Positions 1-9,347 of a stretch of DNA of 55,735 bases are shown here, piece after piece. Origin of the DNA: Spirochaetia bacterium (GTDB taxonomy: Bacteria; Spirochaetota; Spirochaetia; Treponematales; Treponemataceae); the NCBI GenBank assembly GCA_022773305.1, contig JALFAW010000088.1, forward strand, positions 1 through 55,735, given 5' to 3'. The number at the start of each line of letters is the position of its first letter. The first letter of the stretch is position 1. The position numbers and the translations under genes were made by a program. The notes beneath the pieces are model-generated. The model had not been told where the DNA came from. It ran no database searches and was given only the letters and a program-made list of their open reading frames with translations.

Positions 1-858
1 TATCAGCAAAAAAACATTTCCAAAATTGCCTCTCAGATTGTCGAAAAGAAAACTGTTCGTGTTGTTTTGATTGCAGGTCCTTCATCTTCTGGAAAAACTA
101 CATCCGCAAAAAAACTTGCACTTGAACTGTTGGCAATGGGATATAAACCAAAGATTATAAGTCTGGACTGTTATTATGCTGGTCACGATAAAACTCCACT
201 TGATGAAAATGGAAAACCAGATTTTGAATGTCTTGAAGCTTTAAATGTTGAACTTTTGAATCAAAACCTTATTGATTTGTTTGCAGGAAAAGAAGTTACA
301 ATTCCAAGTTACGATTTCCATTCAGGAACAAGTTATTTCGAAGAAAAAAACAAGATGACTCTCGAAGAAAACGAACTTTTAATTTTGGAAGGCATTCACG
401 GCTTGAACGATAAACTTACAGCAAAAGTTCCGTCTGAATTGAAATTCAAAATCTATCTTTCTGCTTTGACTCAGCTTAATTTAGACGACCACAACAGAAT
501 TTCAACTAGCGACAATCGTTTAATCAGAAGAATTGTTCGTGATAATAATTTCCGAGGTAAACCTGCAAGCGGCACTATTGATATGTGGCCTAGTGTAACT
601 CGCGGTGAAGCTCTACATATTTTCCCATTTCAAAACAATGCTGATGCTGTTTTAAACACCGCTTTAGATTATGAGCTCTCTGTTTTGCGAGTTTATGCAG
701 CGCCACTTCTTCGTCAAGTTAAACCAACAGAAAATTCATATAGTGAAGCCCGCAGACTCCTTTCTTTCCTTGAAAACTTTGCTACTATTGCACCAACAGA
801 AGTTCCAGAACGCTCAATCATACGTGAATTTATTGGTGGGAGTGCTTTTAAATATTGA
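1..858 (+). CDS. Nucleoside (uridine-type) kinase, 5' truncated by window edge
   Basis: Frame open from base 1 through the listed ORF; P-loop IAGPSSSGKTTSAKKL and DxxYY motif of the uridine kinase/PRK family. Confidence 0.75.
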   Translation, partial: YQQKNISKIASQIVEKKTVRVVLIAGPSSSGKTTSAKKLALELLAMGYKPKIISLDCYYAGHDKTPLDENGKPDFECLEALNVELLNQNLIDLFAGKEVTIPSYDFHSGTSYFEEKNKMTLEENELLILEGIHGLNDKLTAKVPSELKFKIYLSALTQLNLDDHNRISTSDNRLIRRIVRDNNFRGKPASGTIDMWPSVTRGEALHIFPFQNNADAVLNTALDYELSVLRVYAAPLLRQVKPTENSYSEARRLLSFLENFATIAPTEVPERSIIREFIGGSAFKY

Positions 859-893
859 TTTTAATATAAAAAATCAATTCCAATCATCTGATT

Positions 894-1322
894 TTATTTA
901 TAGGATTTTAGATGATTGGAAGCTTCATCCATTGCATCTGCTTCCTCATAATCAGAGGCAACTCTCCATTCCTCTTTTCTTTTTTCTTTCATTTTTTCAA
1001 GTGCAACAGTTTTCTTCATACATTCGGCCAAAACAGAACGTTTTTCTTCAGTTATCAAATTTGCTTGTGTGAGTTCTTGTAATAATTCTTCTTTTTGATG
1101 ATTTAAAAGATTTTTATGTCTGCTTTGTGTAATCACATCTTCAAAACTGCTAGATTTATCTAAACTCTGATTTGAAATAATCATTTGCTTTGCTATCATT
1201 TCAAGATTACTTTTGATTTCACTTTCTTTAGAAAGCGCTTTTGCAAGTTCTGCTTCCGCTTCCTGTTTTTCGAAATTTCTAAATTCTAAAATTTTTTCCA
1301 ATTCAAATGAAAACTTTTTCAT
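894..1322 (-). CDS. fliJ: Flagellar export chaperone FliJ
   Basis: Coiled-coil charged protein MKKFSFELEKILEFRNFEKQEAE directly after fliI in a flagellar operon. Confidence 0.75.
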   Translation of the reverse strand: MKKFSFELEKILEFRNFEKQEAEAELAKALSKESEIKSNLEMIAKQMIISNQSLDKSSSFEDVITQSRHKNLLNHQKEELLQELTQANLITEEKRSVLAECMKKTVALEKMKEKRKEEWRVASDYEEADAMDEASNHLKSYK

Positions 1323-1324
1323 AT

Positions 1325-2743
1325 TTATTCAGTTATTTTTGTCTGGGCATCCACTATCTGTGCTGTTGTTGGAATCATAATCGATGGCGATTCTACATAT
1401 TCTTCTTCTGGAATTTCAATTCCCGTCAATGCAGAAAGTTTACCAAGCATTTGTTCAATAGTCGAAGGTTCATATTCTTCCTGAATCAAAAACTCTTCTA
1501 TTGGTTGATGTTTTTCAATTGCTATGTCGACTAAAGCAGATTTTCCTTTTTCATAAATTCCTGAAGTAATCATAGTTTCATTATCTTGATAAGTTGCCAT
1601 CCATGTACGCACTTGTGCAACAGCTTTCCTTGTCTGCACACCGCTTACTCTTTTTGAAAGACGAGAAATTGATTGCAAAACATCAATTGCCGGATAATGA
1701 TAAGCCTGTGCTAGTTTTCTGTTTAAAACGATATGTCCATCCAGCGTACCACGCACCTTATCAGTAATCGGTTCATTCATATCATCACCATCAACAAGAA
1801 CCGTATAAAAAGCCGTAATTGAACCTTTTTTATTTGTTCCAGTTCTTTCCAGTAATTTTGGAATCATATCAAAAACGCTAGGCGGATAACCTTTTTGTGC
1901 CGGTGGTTCACCATTTGCAAGACCAATTTCTCTTTGAGCATGGGCAAAACGTGTAACAGAATCCATCATCAGCATGACATCTTTTCCCTGATCTCTAAAA
2001 TATTCTGCCACAGCAGTACAAACCTGGGCAGCACGAAGACGGCAAATAGAAGGTTCATCACTTGTTGCAACAACAAGAACAGAACGTTTCATACCTTCTT
2101 CACCTAAATCACGACGGACAAAATCTAAAACTTCGCGACCTCGCTCACCTATCAATCCAATTACGTTAATATCAGCATCTGTATTTCTTGCAATAATACT
2201 CAAAAGTGTAGATTTTCCAACTCCAGAACCTGCAAAAATACCAAGTCGCTGCCCTTTTCCCACTGTGAGCATAGAATCAATTGCACGAACTCCAGTTGTA
2301 ATACGTCTATTAATATCTTGTCTTTCATTTGGAGACGGAGGATTTTGAACCGCAGGATAATAAGTTTGCGGAACAATTTCTCCCTTATCATCACAAGGTT
2401 TCCCGCTTGCATTAATCATTCTACCTAAAAGGTTATATCCAACAGGGACCATCAATGTTTTTCCAGTTCCAATAACTTCAAGACCAACCTCGATTCCTTT
2501 TGTATCACCATAGGGAGCCAGACGGACTTTTTTTCCTTCTAGACCAACAACTTCTGCTTCTAAAATAGAACCATCTTCCAGTTTGATTGTACATATTTCA
2601 CCAATAACAGAACGTGGACCTTCACTTTCAATTTCAAGACCACGAACAGCAGTTACTTTTCCTGTATACAAAATTGTTTCAGCATCAGCAACTTTTTCAA
2701 GATATTTTGTAAAATTAAATTCGCCAGTGTAAGATGATTTCAC
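1325..2743 (-). CDS. fliI: Flagellum-specific ATPase FliI
   Basis: Walker A GIFAGSGVGKSTLL, F1-type ATPase motifs; GTG start preceded by GGAGG favoured over the longer ORF start at 2782. Confidence 0.95.
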   Translation of the reverse strand: MKSSYTGEFNFTKYLEKVADAETILYTGKVTAVRGLEIESEGPRSVIGEICTIKLEDGSILEAEVVGLEGKKVRLAPYGDTKGIEVGLEVIGTGKTLMVPVGYNLLGRMINASGKPCDDKGEIVPQTYYPAVQNPPSPNERQDINRRITTGVRAIDSMLTVGKGQRLGIFAGSGVGKSTLLSIIARNTDADINVIGLIGERGREVLDFVRRDLGEEGMKRSVLVVATSDEPSICRLRAAQVCTAVAEYFRDQGKDVMLMMDSVTRFAHAQREIGLANGEPPAQKGYPPSVFDMIPKLLERTGTNKKGSITAFYTVLVDGDDMNEPITDKVRGTLDGHIVLNRKLAQAYHYPAIDVLQSISRLSKRVSGVQTRKAVAQVRTWMATYQDNETMITSGIYEKGKSALVDIAIEKHQPIEEFLIQEEYEPSTIEQMLGKLSALTGIEIPEEEYVESPSIMIPTTAQIVDAQTKITE

Positions 2744-2793
2744 TTTTGTCCTCCGCATAAGATTTTTTTCTTCGTTATACAATGTGCGGTAAA

Positions 2794-3726
2794 TTATTCT
2801 GCTTGAGTCAAAGAATCCTGACGTTTGATACTTTTTAGTGGAGAAACTTCAAGAATTTTGTTTTCAAGTTCTGTTAATTGGCTGGAAATTCTGGCATCGA
2901 TTGAACCAAAATCAGTTTCAACAATAACGCCACCTTTTTCTACAGATGAGTCTTCCAAAATAGAAATATCTTCTACATTTTCTACATGTTCAATAAATTC
3001 TTTTATATGTTCAGACGTAAGTTTTACATCTTCAAGGTTTACTCTCAAAGTAACTTTTCCACGTGTTTTGACTTTTTTTAGTGCCGCAAGAGTATTTGCC
3101 ATAACAACATTTTTTTGATTCTCTGATAAAATTTTGATGACTTTTCTTGCCATTAGTATTACAAGTTCTACAATCTGACTTTCGGTATCCTGCAATATTT
3201 CTTCACGACGCTGCATTACCGCTTCAAGGATTTTATGCATTCGGTCAATCAATCGGTTAACTTCATCTTCACCTTTTTCATACCCTTCTGCAAGTCCGTT
3301 ATCGTACCCTTTTTGAAAAGCATCTGATTCTGTTTTTTGTTTTTGCGATTCAGCATCCTGCAAAATAGAAGCTGCTTGATTTTTTGCTTCTGCGATTATT
3401 CGTTCCGCTTCTTTTTGAGCATCGGCTTTTATAATTGCAGCATCATCTGTTTGACGTTTAACTTCTGCAAAAGCTGCATCTTCGGCCTTTTTGATGATTT
3501 CATCAGCTTGAGTCTGAGCTTGTACAAGCATTTGTTTTTTTTCGGTTTCCCATTGTACTTTAAAAGCTTCTGCTTCACGTCGCAAATCATCAGCAGTAGG
3601 ACCTGTATAAACTTCTTCGACAACTTCAGGTTCTTCAACAACAGGAGAATAATCTTTATATAAGGGAAGCATCACTTTATCTTCAACAATTTTAGCTTCT
3701 CCTGGACGAAAAACTGTTTTTGCCAT
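2794..3726 (-). CDS. fliH: Flagellar assembly protein FliH
   Basis: Long coiled coil plus FliH-like C-terminus between fliG and fliI. Confidence 0.85.
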   Translation of the reverse strand: MAKTVFRPGEAKIVEDKVMLPLYKDYSPVVEEPEVVEEVYTGPTADDLRREAEAFKVQWETEKKQMLVQAQTQADEIIKKAEDAAFAEVKRQTDDAAIIKADAQKEAERIIAEAKNQAASILQDAESQKQKTESDAFQKGYDNGLAEGYEKGEDEVNRLIDRMHKILEAVMQRREEILQDTESQIVELVILMARKVIKILSENQKNVVMANTLAALKKVKTRGKVTLRVNLEDVKLTSEHIKEFIEHVENVEDISILEDSSVEKGGVIVETDFGSIDARISSQLTELENKILEVSPLKSIKRQDSLTQAE

Positions 3727-3753
3727 ACCTTTTTATCTCCAAAAATTCATTAA

Positions 3754-4860
3754 CTAAGAAACAAGCTCATCTTCACCGGAACGAGCAATGACAATTTCAC
3801 CAATCTCTTCAAGATGACGAATCATAGATACGATTTTCTGTTGTGATTCTTCTACATCTTTCAAGCGTACTGGTCCCATAAATTCCATATCATCTTTGAG
3901 CATAGCAGCAGCACGTTTGGACATATTTCTAAAGATTTTATCCTGAACATCACTATCAACAGATTTCAAAGCTTTTGCAAGTTCTGGCTGATCTACATCG
4001 CGCAAAACTTTCTGAATTGCACGGTCGTCGAGCTGAACAATATCTTCGAACACAAACATTCGCTTTTTGATTTCTTCTGCCAAATCAGGATCATCCTCTT
4101 CGAGAGATTCGATAATCGCTTTTTCAGAAGAACGATCTACCTGGTTCAAGATTTCAACGATAGCTTCAACACCACCGGCAGCTGTATAATCTTCAGAAGA
4201 AAGAGTAGAAAGTTTCTTTTCCAAAACTCGTTCAACTTCACGCAAAACATCTGGAGAAGTTCGGTCCATAGTTGCAAGTCGTTTAGAAACTTCAGCCTGC
4301 ATATCTTCTGGAAGATTCTGCAAAATAACAGCAGCTTTTCCAGGTTCAAGATATGCCAAAATCAAAGCAATTGTCTGAGGATATTCCTGTTGAATAAAGT
4401 TTAAAAGATGTGCAGGGTCGGTTCGGCGAATAAAATCAAATGGACGCACCTGTAAACTAGAAGTAAGCCTGTTTATAATATCTATAGCTTTTTGAGAACC
4501 AAGTGATTTTTCCAAAAGTTCCCTTGCATAATCAATACCACCAGTTGTGATGAAGTTTTGAGCATTCATCAATTCCTGGAATTCTTCCAAAACAGAATCT
4601 TTAAACTCAGGATTTACTTTTTCCTGCCGAGCAATTTCAAAAGTCAGAGTTTCAACTTCATCTTCACGCAGATGCTTCATAATCTCAGCAGAAACATCAG
4701 GACCAAGTGAAATGAGGAAGATTGCAGCTTTCTGTCGTCCTGTCAAACTTTTATAATCTTTTGAATTATTCTTTTTTCCAGATGAACCAGCAGGTTTTAA
4801 CTGACCTGGCTTTGGCACTGGTTTAGGATTCGATTTAGGTACTTCTGTTTCGTCTGCCAT
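3754..4860 (-). CDS. fliG: Flagellar motor switch protein FliG
   Basis: TGRQKAAIFLISLGPDVSAEIMKHL and C-terminal FliG motifs; operon position. Confidence 0.95.
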   Translation of the reverse strand: MADETEVPKSNPKPVPKPGQLKPAGSSGKKNNSKDYKSLTGRQKAAIFLISLGPDVSAEIMKHLREDEVETLTFEIARQEKVNPEFKDSVLEEFQELMNAQNFITTGGIDYARELLEKSLGSQKAIDIINRLTSSLQVRPFDFIRRTDPAHLLNFIQQEYPQTIALILAYLEPGKAAVILQNLPEDMQAEVSKRLATMDRTSPDVLREVERVLEKKLSTLSSEDYTAAGGVEAIVEILNQVDRSSEKAIIESLEEDDPDLAEEIKKRMFVFEDIVQLDDRAIQKVLRDVDQPELAKALKSVDSDVQDKIFRNMSKRAAAMLKDDMEFMGPVRLKDVEESQQKIVSMIRHLEEIGEIVIARSGEDELVS

Positions 4861-4861
4861 T

Positions 4862-6565
4862 TTATTCCTCCATCAACCATGTTCTTATGAGCATTGCAAC
4901 ATCTTCCGGATGTTCTTTTGCCATTGCAATTGCATTTTCCTGAAGTTCCATTCGCCTTGTTTCTTCAACAGACATTGTAACTTCCATACTGTCTTCTTTT
5001 GCATCCCAAAGAGCCCTTTCTCTTGCAGCCTGCTGTTCGGCAAGAAGTCTTGCTTCCCTTTCACGGCGGCGACGTTCAAGTTCACGACTGATAATTCTAA
5101 AGAGGATAAAGCTCACAAGAACAACTGCAATAGCAATCAATATCATCAAGATAGTGCGTTTTCTCTGTAAAGCGGCAAAATATGCATTATCTTCTTGTAA
5201 AAATTCATCATCTCTATCGTATGCAATATTTGTAACAGCTACCTGGTCACCTCTGCTTCTATCATAGCCCATAGCTGCTTTTATGCTTTTTTCTGCTTCG
5301 GCCATATCTTCTGGAGAAACAGGAGTATATTCACGTTTTATAGAACCGTCTTCAATAATTAAATTACCTTCGTTATCTTTTACTTTTTTCCATTTTCCAT
5401 CCAAGTTTACAGAAACAGAAATTTTATTTGGTTTTGGTGAAGAAATTTCTGTTGTATCTGTTCTATTTTGAACATGATTAATTGTAGTTCCAGTTTCAGT
5501 TGATTTTCCGATAACATTCGACATATCACTATAAACAGGTGGAGTCTGTCCTTCTACACCAGCAGGACCTTCTGGATTGTAACCAGTTCCCTGCCATTCT
5601 TTTGTAACAGTTTGAGTCGAAAGTGGCAATGTATCTCTCAATTCAGAATCATCATAAGGAGTATCTGGATTATCTTCTTTTATTACAATCGGTTTATATT
5701 CTGTTGACTGACTTTGCCGCTGAGACATATCCATTTCCACAGCAACAACCATATCTCGACATCTATCTTCTGTAAATGTTTTTTGCAAAGCCTTCAATAT
5801 TTTTGCACGGATTTCAACTTCAAGCTGACGAATCAATTTCTGCTGCTTTTTTACATTATCAATTCTGTCGCTTTCAGCCATTCCTTCAAAATCATTAATC
5901 TGATTTCCATCTTCATCAGCAATGATAAGATTTTCAGCCTTTAAGCCTTCCACTGCAGATAAAATCAAATCCTGAATGCCTTTAATACGTTTTTTATTTG
6001 TATATAAATCACTGTTGTTCGTGACTTTTAAAATTACACTTGCAGTAACAGGATTTTGATCTTCTTTAAAAAGTTTATCTTCTGGTGAAACAATATTAAC
6101 ATCTGCAACTCTGATATCTGGAATTGTTTCAAGATGCTGCGTAAGCTGCTTTTGCATTGCCTGAAGTTTTTTCACTTTTACATCTTCATCTGTTGTAAAA
6201 ATATCCCTATCAAAAATTCCTGCAAACGGGTCAATATTAGACGGCAAAAGTCCTTCAGTACTTAAAATCGTCCTAAGTTTTCTTGCAGTCACTTCATCAG
6301 ATACATAAATATATCCTCTATCATCAGAATCTGCAGAAATATTTTCTTCTGAAATTCTATCTAAAATTTCGTTAAGTCTGACTGTATCTGTAATTGGAGT
6401 ATTTAAAATGCGATATTGTGTCGGCTTTGCAGAAATGCGTGCCGTTAAAACTATTGCGATGATTACAACTATGATTATGCCAATCAATATGACTTTTTGA
6501 ATTGGTTTCCACTTTGACCACAAATTCTTTATGGAAGTTAAAACCTTTTTAAGCCATTCGTTCAT
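4862..6565 (-). CDS. fliF: Flagellar MS-ring protein FliF
   Basis: Two TM segments, YscJ/FliF domain (Q..QLTQHLETIPDIRVADVNIVSPED), operon position. Confidence 0.95.
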   Translation of the reverse strand: MNEWLKKVLTSIKNLWSKWKPIQKVILIGIIIVVIIAIVLTARISAKPTQYRILNTPITDTVRLNEILDRISEENISADSDDRGYIYVSDEVTARKLRTILSTEGLLPSNIDPFAGIFDRDIFTTDEDVKVKKLQAMQKQLTQHLETIPDIRVADVNIVSPEDKLFKEDQNPVTASVILKVTNNSDLYTNKKRIKGIQDLILSAVEGLKAENLIIADEDGNQINDFEGMAESDRIDNVKKQQKLIRQLEVEIRAKILKALQKTFTEDRCRDMVVAVEMDMSQRQSQSTEYKPIVIKEDNPDTPYDDSELRDTLPLSTQTVTKEWQGTGYNPEGPAGVEGQTPPVYSDMSNVIGKSTETGTTINHVQNRTDTTEISSPKPNKISVSVNLDGKWKKVKDNEGNLIIEDGSIKREYTPVSPEDMAEAEKSIKAAMGYDRSRGDQVAVTNIAYDRDDEFLQEDNAYFAALQRKRTILMILIAIAVVLVSFILFRIISRELERRRREREARLLAEQQAARERALWDAKEDSMEVTMSVEETRRMELQENAIAMAKEHPEDVAMLIRTWLMEE

Positions 6566-6721
6566 CTGTCCCCTCCCGTGAACGAATTTGTTAAAAATCT
6601 AACCGCTTATACAGATAATTTTTAAACAACAATTTTAATAATTATATCATAGAAAAAAAGAATTGACAATTAAAAAGTGGCTACTTTAAAAATAATAATG
6701 AGACAAAAAAAATTATTAATC

Positions 6722-6861
6722 AGGTTCAATTTCGAGTATTTGATTTACAAACCGTGGCAAGGATTGTAAGGGCTGGCGAAGCCAGTTCCGAAGCGGAGCG
6801 AAGGAATGAAGCGATAGCGGAACCCTGAAAAGCCTGTTTTTTGCGAAGCAAAAAGCCACCC
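6722..6861 (+). repeat. Dispersed modular hairpin repeat, copy R1 (between fliE and fliF)
   Basis: AGGTTCAATTTCGAGTATTTGATTTACAAACCGTGGCAAGGATTG...GCCTGTTTTTTGCGAAGCAAAAAGCCACCC; contains CTGGC-GAA-GCCAG and TTTTTTGC-GAA-GCAAAAA; left end identical to copy at 55568. Confidence 0.9.
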
Positions 6862-6949
6862 TAAAAAATAAAAATTCAAAATTCGACATTTGTCCAATCA
6901 AATTGATGATCTTTAATTTTTTCTTAAGCTTAAAGTGATTTTGATTATT

Positions 6950-7366
6950 TTATCTTGTTGTCGTAATTTCGTTCCAGCCACTTACAAGACGGTCAATTAC
7001 AGTCTGCGCAAGATTTAAACTCATCCTCGCTTTTGACATTGCAATTGTAACATCATGAATATCTACTTCATCAGGATTTGTGATGATTTTTTCCTGAAGA
7101 TTCGAAACTTCCAGCTGCTGAGAATTAACAGATTTTACAGCCTCTATAAGATAATCGGAAAAAGTTTTCTTTTGAACACCATTTTGGCTTATCTGCTGAA
7201 CAGATACTGCTTCAGAATTGCGTGAAACACCCTGTACAGAAGAAATCGGAGAAAAGCCTGGATTTTTCGCAGTTAATGGTTCAATTCTTTTTGTTCCATA
7301 ATGAGAAGCATCTATTCTATTCATTTGTAACTGATTAATTTCTGGTATTTTCATAATTTTCGTCAC
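6950..7366 (-). CDS. fliE: Flagellar hook-basal body protein FliE
   Basis: C-terminal FliE pattern (DVTIAMSKARMSLNLAQTVIDRLVSGWNEITTTR), operon position. Confidence 0.9.
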   Translation of the reverse strand: MTKIMKIPEINQLQMNRIDASHYGTKRIEPLTAKNPGFSPISSVQGVSRNSEAVSVQQISQNGVQKKTFSDYLIEAVKSVNSQQLEVSNLQEKIITNPDEVDIHDVTIAMSKARMSLNLAQTVIDRLVSGWNEITTTR

Positions 7367-7405
7367 TTATCCTTTTTTATATTAATCAGTATAACTCTGT
7401 TTTGA

Positions 7406-7864
7406 TTATCGTGCAATGTCCAAAGCTGCTGTAAACATATCTTTTGCACCATCGATAACTGTAGCGTTTGCTTCGTATGCTCTGGAAGCAGAAATCAAAT
7501 CTACCATTTCGTTTACAATATTAACATTAGGATATTCAACATAACCTTTATTTGGACCACTTTTAATTGCATCAGGATGATCTGGGTCATAAACCATTCT
7601 GCCTTGAGATGTATCTTGTGTAATCTCAAGAACTTTTACTCCTTTTCCAGGTCCGTTATCTAAATCTGAAGGAACAAACGGAGTGCGCCATGTTGCGCTT
7701 TTGTCTGACACAGGACGCATTACAACTGTTGATTTTTTAAAAGCACCACCTTCCTGAGTTCTCGTTGTCGAAGCATTTGCAATATTATTAGAAATCACAT
7801 CACTTCGAAGTCTTTCTGCTGCCATTCCTGTTGATGCTATATTTATACTTGTAAACATTCCCAT
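7406..7864 (-). CDS. flgC: Flagellar basal body rod protein FlgC
   Basis: MGMFTSINIASTGMAAERLRSDVISNNIANASTTRT. Confidence 0.95.
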   Translation of the reverse strand: MGMFTSINIASTGMAAERLRSDVISNNIANASTTRTQEGGAFKKSTVVMRPVSDKSATWRTPFVPSDLDNGPGKGVKVLEITQDTSQGRMVYDPDHPDAIKSGPNKGYVEYPNVNIVNEMVDLISASRAYEANATVIDGAKDMFTAALDIAR

Positions 7865-7897
7865 AATTTACCTCGCTAATCTTTCAGTAATATACTG

Positions 7898-8314
7898 TTA
7901 TTTTTTCATTGCAGTATTGAGCTGATCAAATTCAAAACTTGTGAGTTGTGTGAGCATTCTGTATTGCATCTGAATCTGAAGAATATTGTTGGCTTCTGTT
8001 TCAGCATCAACATTATTTCCATTTGCTTTTGCAGTTGAAACATAATCAACAACACGACGTGGCTGAACTTCTCTATAATCATAAGGAACGTTTATCTGAA
8101 TGTGTCTTTCATCTGAAACTGAAAGTTTAAATCCATTTTTTGCTTTTTCTTCCGACTCAAAAGCACGTTTCAATTCACTTTCAAAGTTTACTGTCGAACG
8201 TTTAAAATTTGGAACTTCACTGTTTGCAAGATTATTTGCAGTTACCTGATAACGCAATGATGTCACGTCCATTTCGCGCTGAAGCAAATCAATAGAACGA
8301 GTAAAACTGTTCAT
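7898..8314 (-). CDS. flgB: Flagellar basal body rod protein FlgB
   Basis: LRYQVTANNLANSEVPNFKRSTVNFE. Confidence 0.93.
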   Translation of the reverse strand: MNSFTRSIDLLQREMDVTSLRYQVTANNLANSEVPNFKRSTVNFESELKRAFESEEKAKNGFKLSVSDERHIQINVPYDYREVQPRRVVDYVSTAKANGNNVDAETEANNILQIQMQYRMLTQLTSFEFDQLNTAMKK

Positions 8315-8400
8315 TTTTCCTCCAATTTGTTAGCCTAGAACCATGATTTTCACACTTCTAAGCTCAACCTCAAAAAAAAATTAGTTTACATCTACCCTAA

Positions 8401-8427
8401 TTGTCGGCTTTATGAAAAAAAAGTTTA
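8401..8427 (-). promoter_or_regulatory. Candidate sigma-28 (FliA) promoter for flgB operon
   Basis: Minus strand reads TAAA-N15-GCCGACAA (one mismatch to TAAA-N15-GCCGATAA), about 87 bp upstream of flgB. Confidence 0.6.
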
Positions 8428-8460
8428 GACATTTAAAACAAAATAATATATTATTTGCCC

Positions 8461-9189
8461 ATGACTTTAATTAATCTTACTCAAAATATCAGTTACATTC
8501 CTTCTTCCACGAAACCATTCTCCTGTGATGTTATTTTTATAAAAGGACAGAAATTTACGTGGATTTTTGACTGCGGTACAACAAAAGAAATTGCAGACGA
8601 AATCAACAGAATTCAAACACCAAAAAATATTGTGATTTCTCATTTTCACCCAGACCACATTTTGAATCTTGCACGCGTAAATTATGATAATCTTTATGTT
8701 TCAAAATATACAAAAAAATATACATTCAAAGGGACTGTATTAGAATCAGATTTTTTTACACAGGATTATTTAGAACAGACAATAACCACAAATCTACAAA
8801 ATACTAAAAATACACAGAGTTTACAAAATTCACTAGCCATTCAAAATGATGATAAAAATCAAATAAAAATATTTCATCTTCCTTCAAGTCATGCAAAAGG
8901 ATGCCTATGCCTTGCCTGCGGTGATTACTGTTTTATGGGTGACGGAACATACGCAAAAGAACTGATTGGAAATCACTATTACAACGCGCAGCTTCTTTTA
9001 CAAATGATAAATGTTATGGAAAAAATAGATGTAAAATATTTTTGCCTGAGTCATGACAAAAATTTCGTGCAAAACAAGGAAACTGTTCTCGCACTTTACA
9101 AAGATATTTATAAACGGCGACAGGAAGGAAATCCCAAAATCAGCGTAGAAGATTTTTTCAATGCCGATGGAACAGTCAAAACAGACTAA
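8461..9189 (+). CDS. Metallo-beta-lactamase-fold hydrolase
   Basis: SHFHPDHILN motif (HxHxDH) and later conserved His/Asp (SSHAKGC, GDGTYA, LSHDKN); ATG at 8461. Confidence 0.75.
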   Translation: MTLINLTQNISYIPSSTKPFSCDVIFIKGQKFTWIFDCGTTKEIADEINRIQTPKNIVISHFHPDHILNLARVNYDNLYVSKYTKKYTFKGTVLESDFFTQDYLEQTITTNLQNTKNTQSLQNSLAIQNDDKNQIKIFHLPSSHAKGCLCLACGDYCFMGDGTYAKELIGNHYYNAQLLLQMINVMEKIDVKYFCLSHDKNFVQNKETVLALYKDIYKRRQEGNPKISVEDFFNADGTVKTD

Positions 9190-9227
9190 TAATCAAAAAT
9201 GAAAAAAAATCACACAAAATAAAAAAA

Positions 9228-9308
9228 GGCAGACGCATTATAAATGCTTTTTCAAAAGGTAATCGCAAAAAACGAGCACATTTTTCAAAAGATTATAATG
9301 CATCTGCC
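9228..9308. repeat. Short TIR element (81 bp)
   Basis: GGCAGACGCATTATAA at 9228-9243 and its near-perfect inverse TTATAATGCATCTGCC at 9293-9308. Confidence 0.65.
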
Positions 9309-9347
9309 ATATTAATCAAAACACAAAACAGGATAAAAACTTAAAAA

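Noticed and set aside
880-919. CCAATCATC/GATGATTGG stem at the fliJ 3' end as a terminator
   Set aside because: Overlaps the fliJ coding end and lacks a clear U-tract; could serve the upstream gene but support is weak.
671-1072. Plus-strand ORFs opposite core genes (e.g. 671-1072, 3337-3663, 10065-10334, 12735-13429, 18253-18534, 20784-21089, 46064-46339, 47027-47407)
   Set aside because: Antisense or out-of-frame shadows of strongly supported flagellar/hslU/topA/cheA genes, with low-complexity composition.
6716-6901. ORF on minus strand (..SLHSFAPLRNWLRQPLQSLPRFVNQILEIEPD), with matching peptides at 55535-55732 and 31927-32109
   Set aside because: Entirely within the modular repeats R1/R5/R6; shared peptides result from shared repeat DNA, with no RBS and palindromic composition. 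Treated as repeat, not protein.
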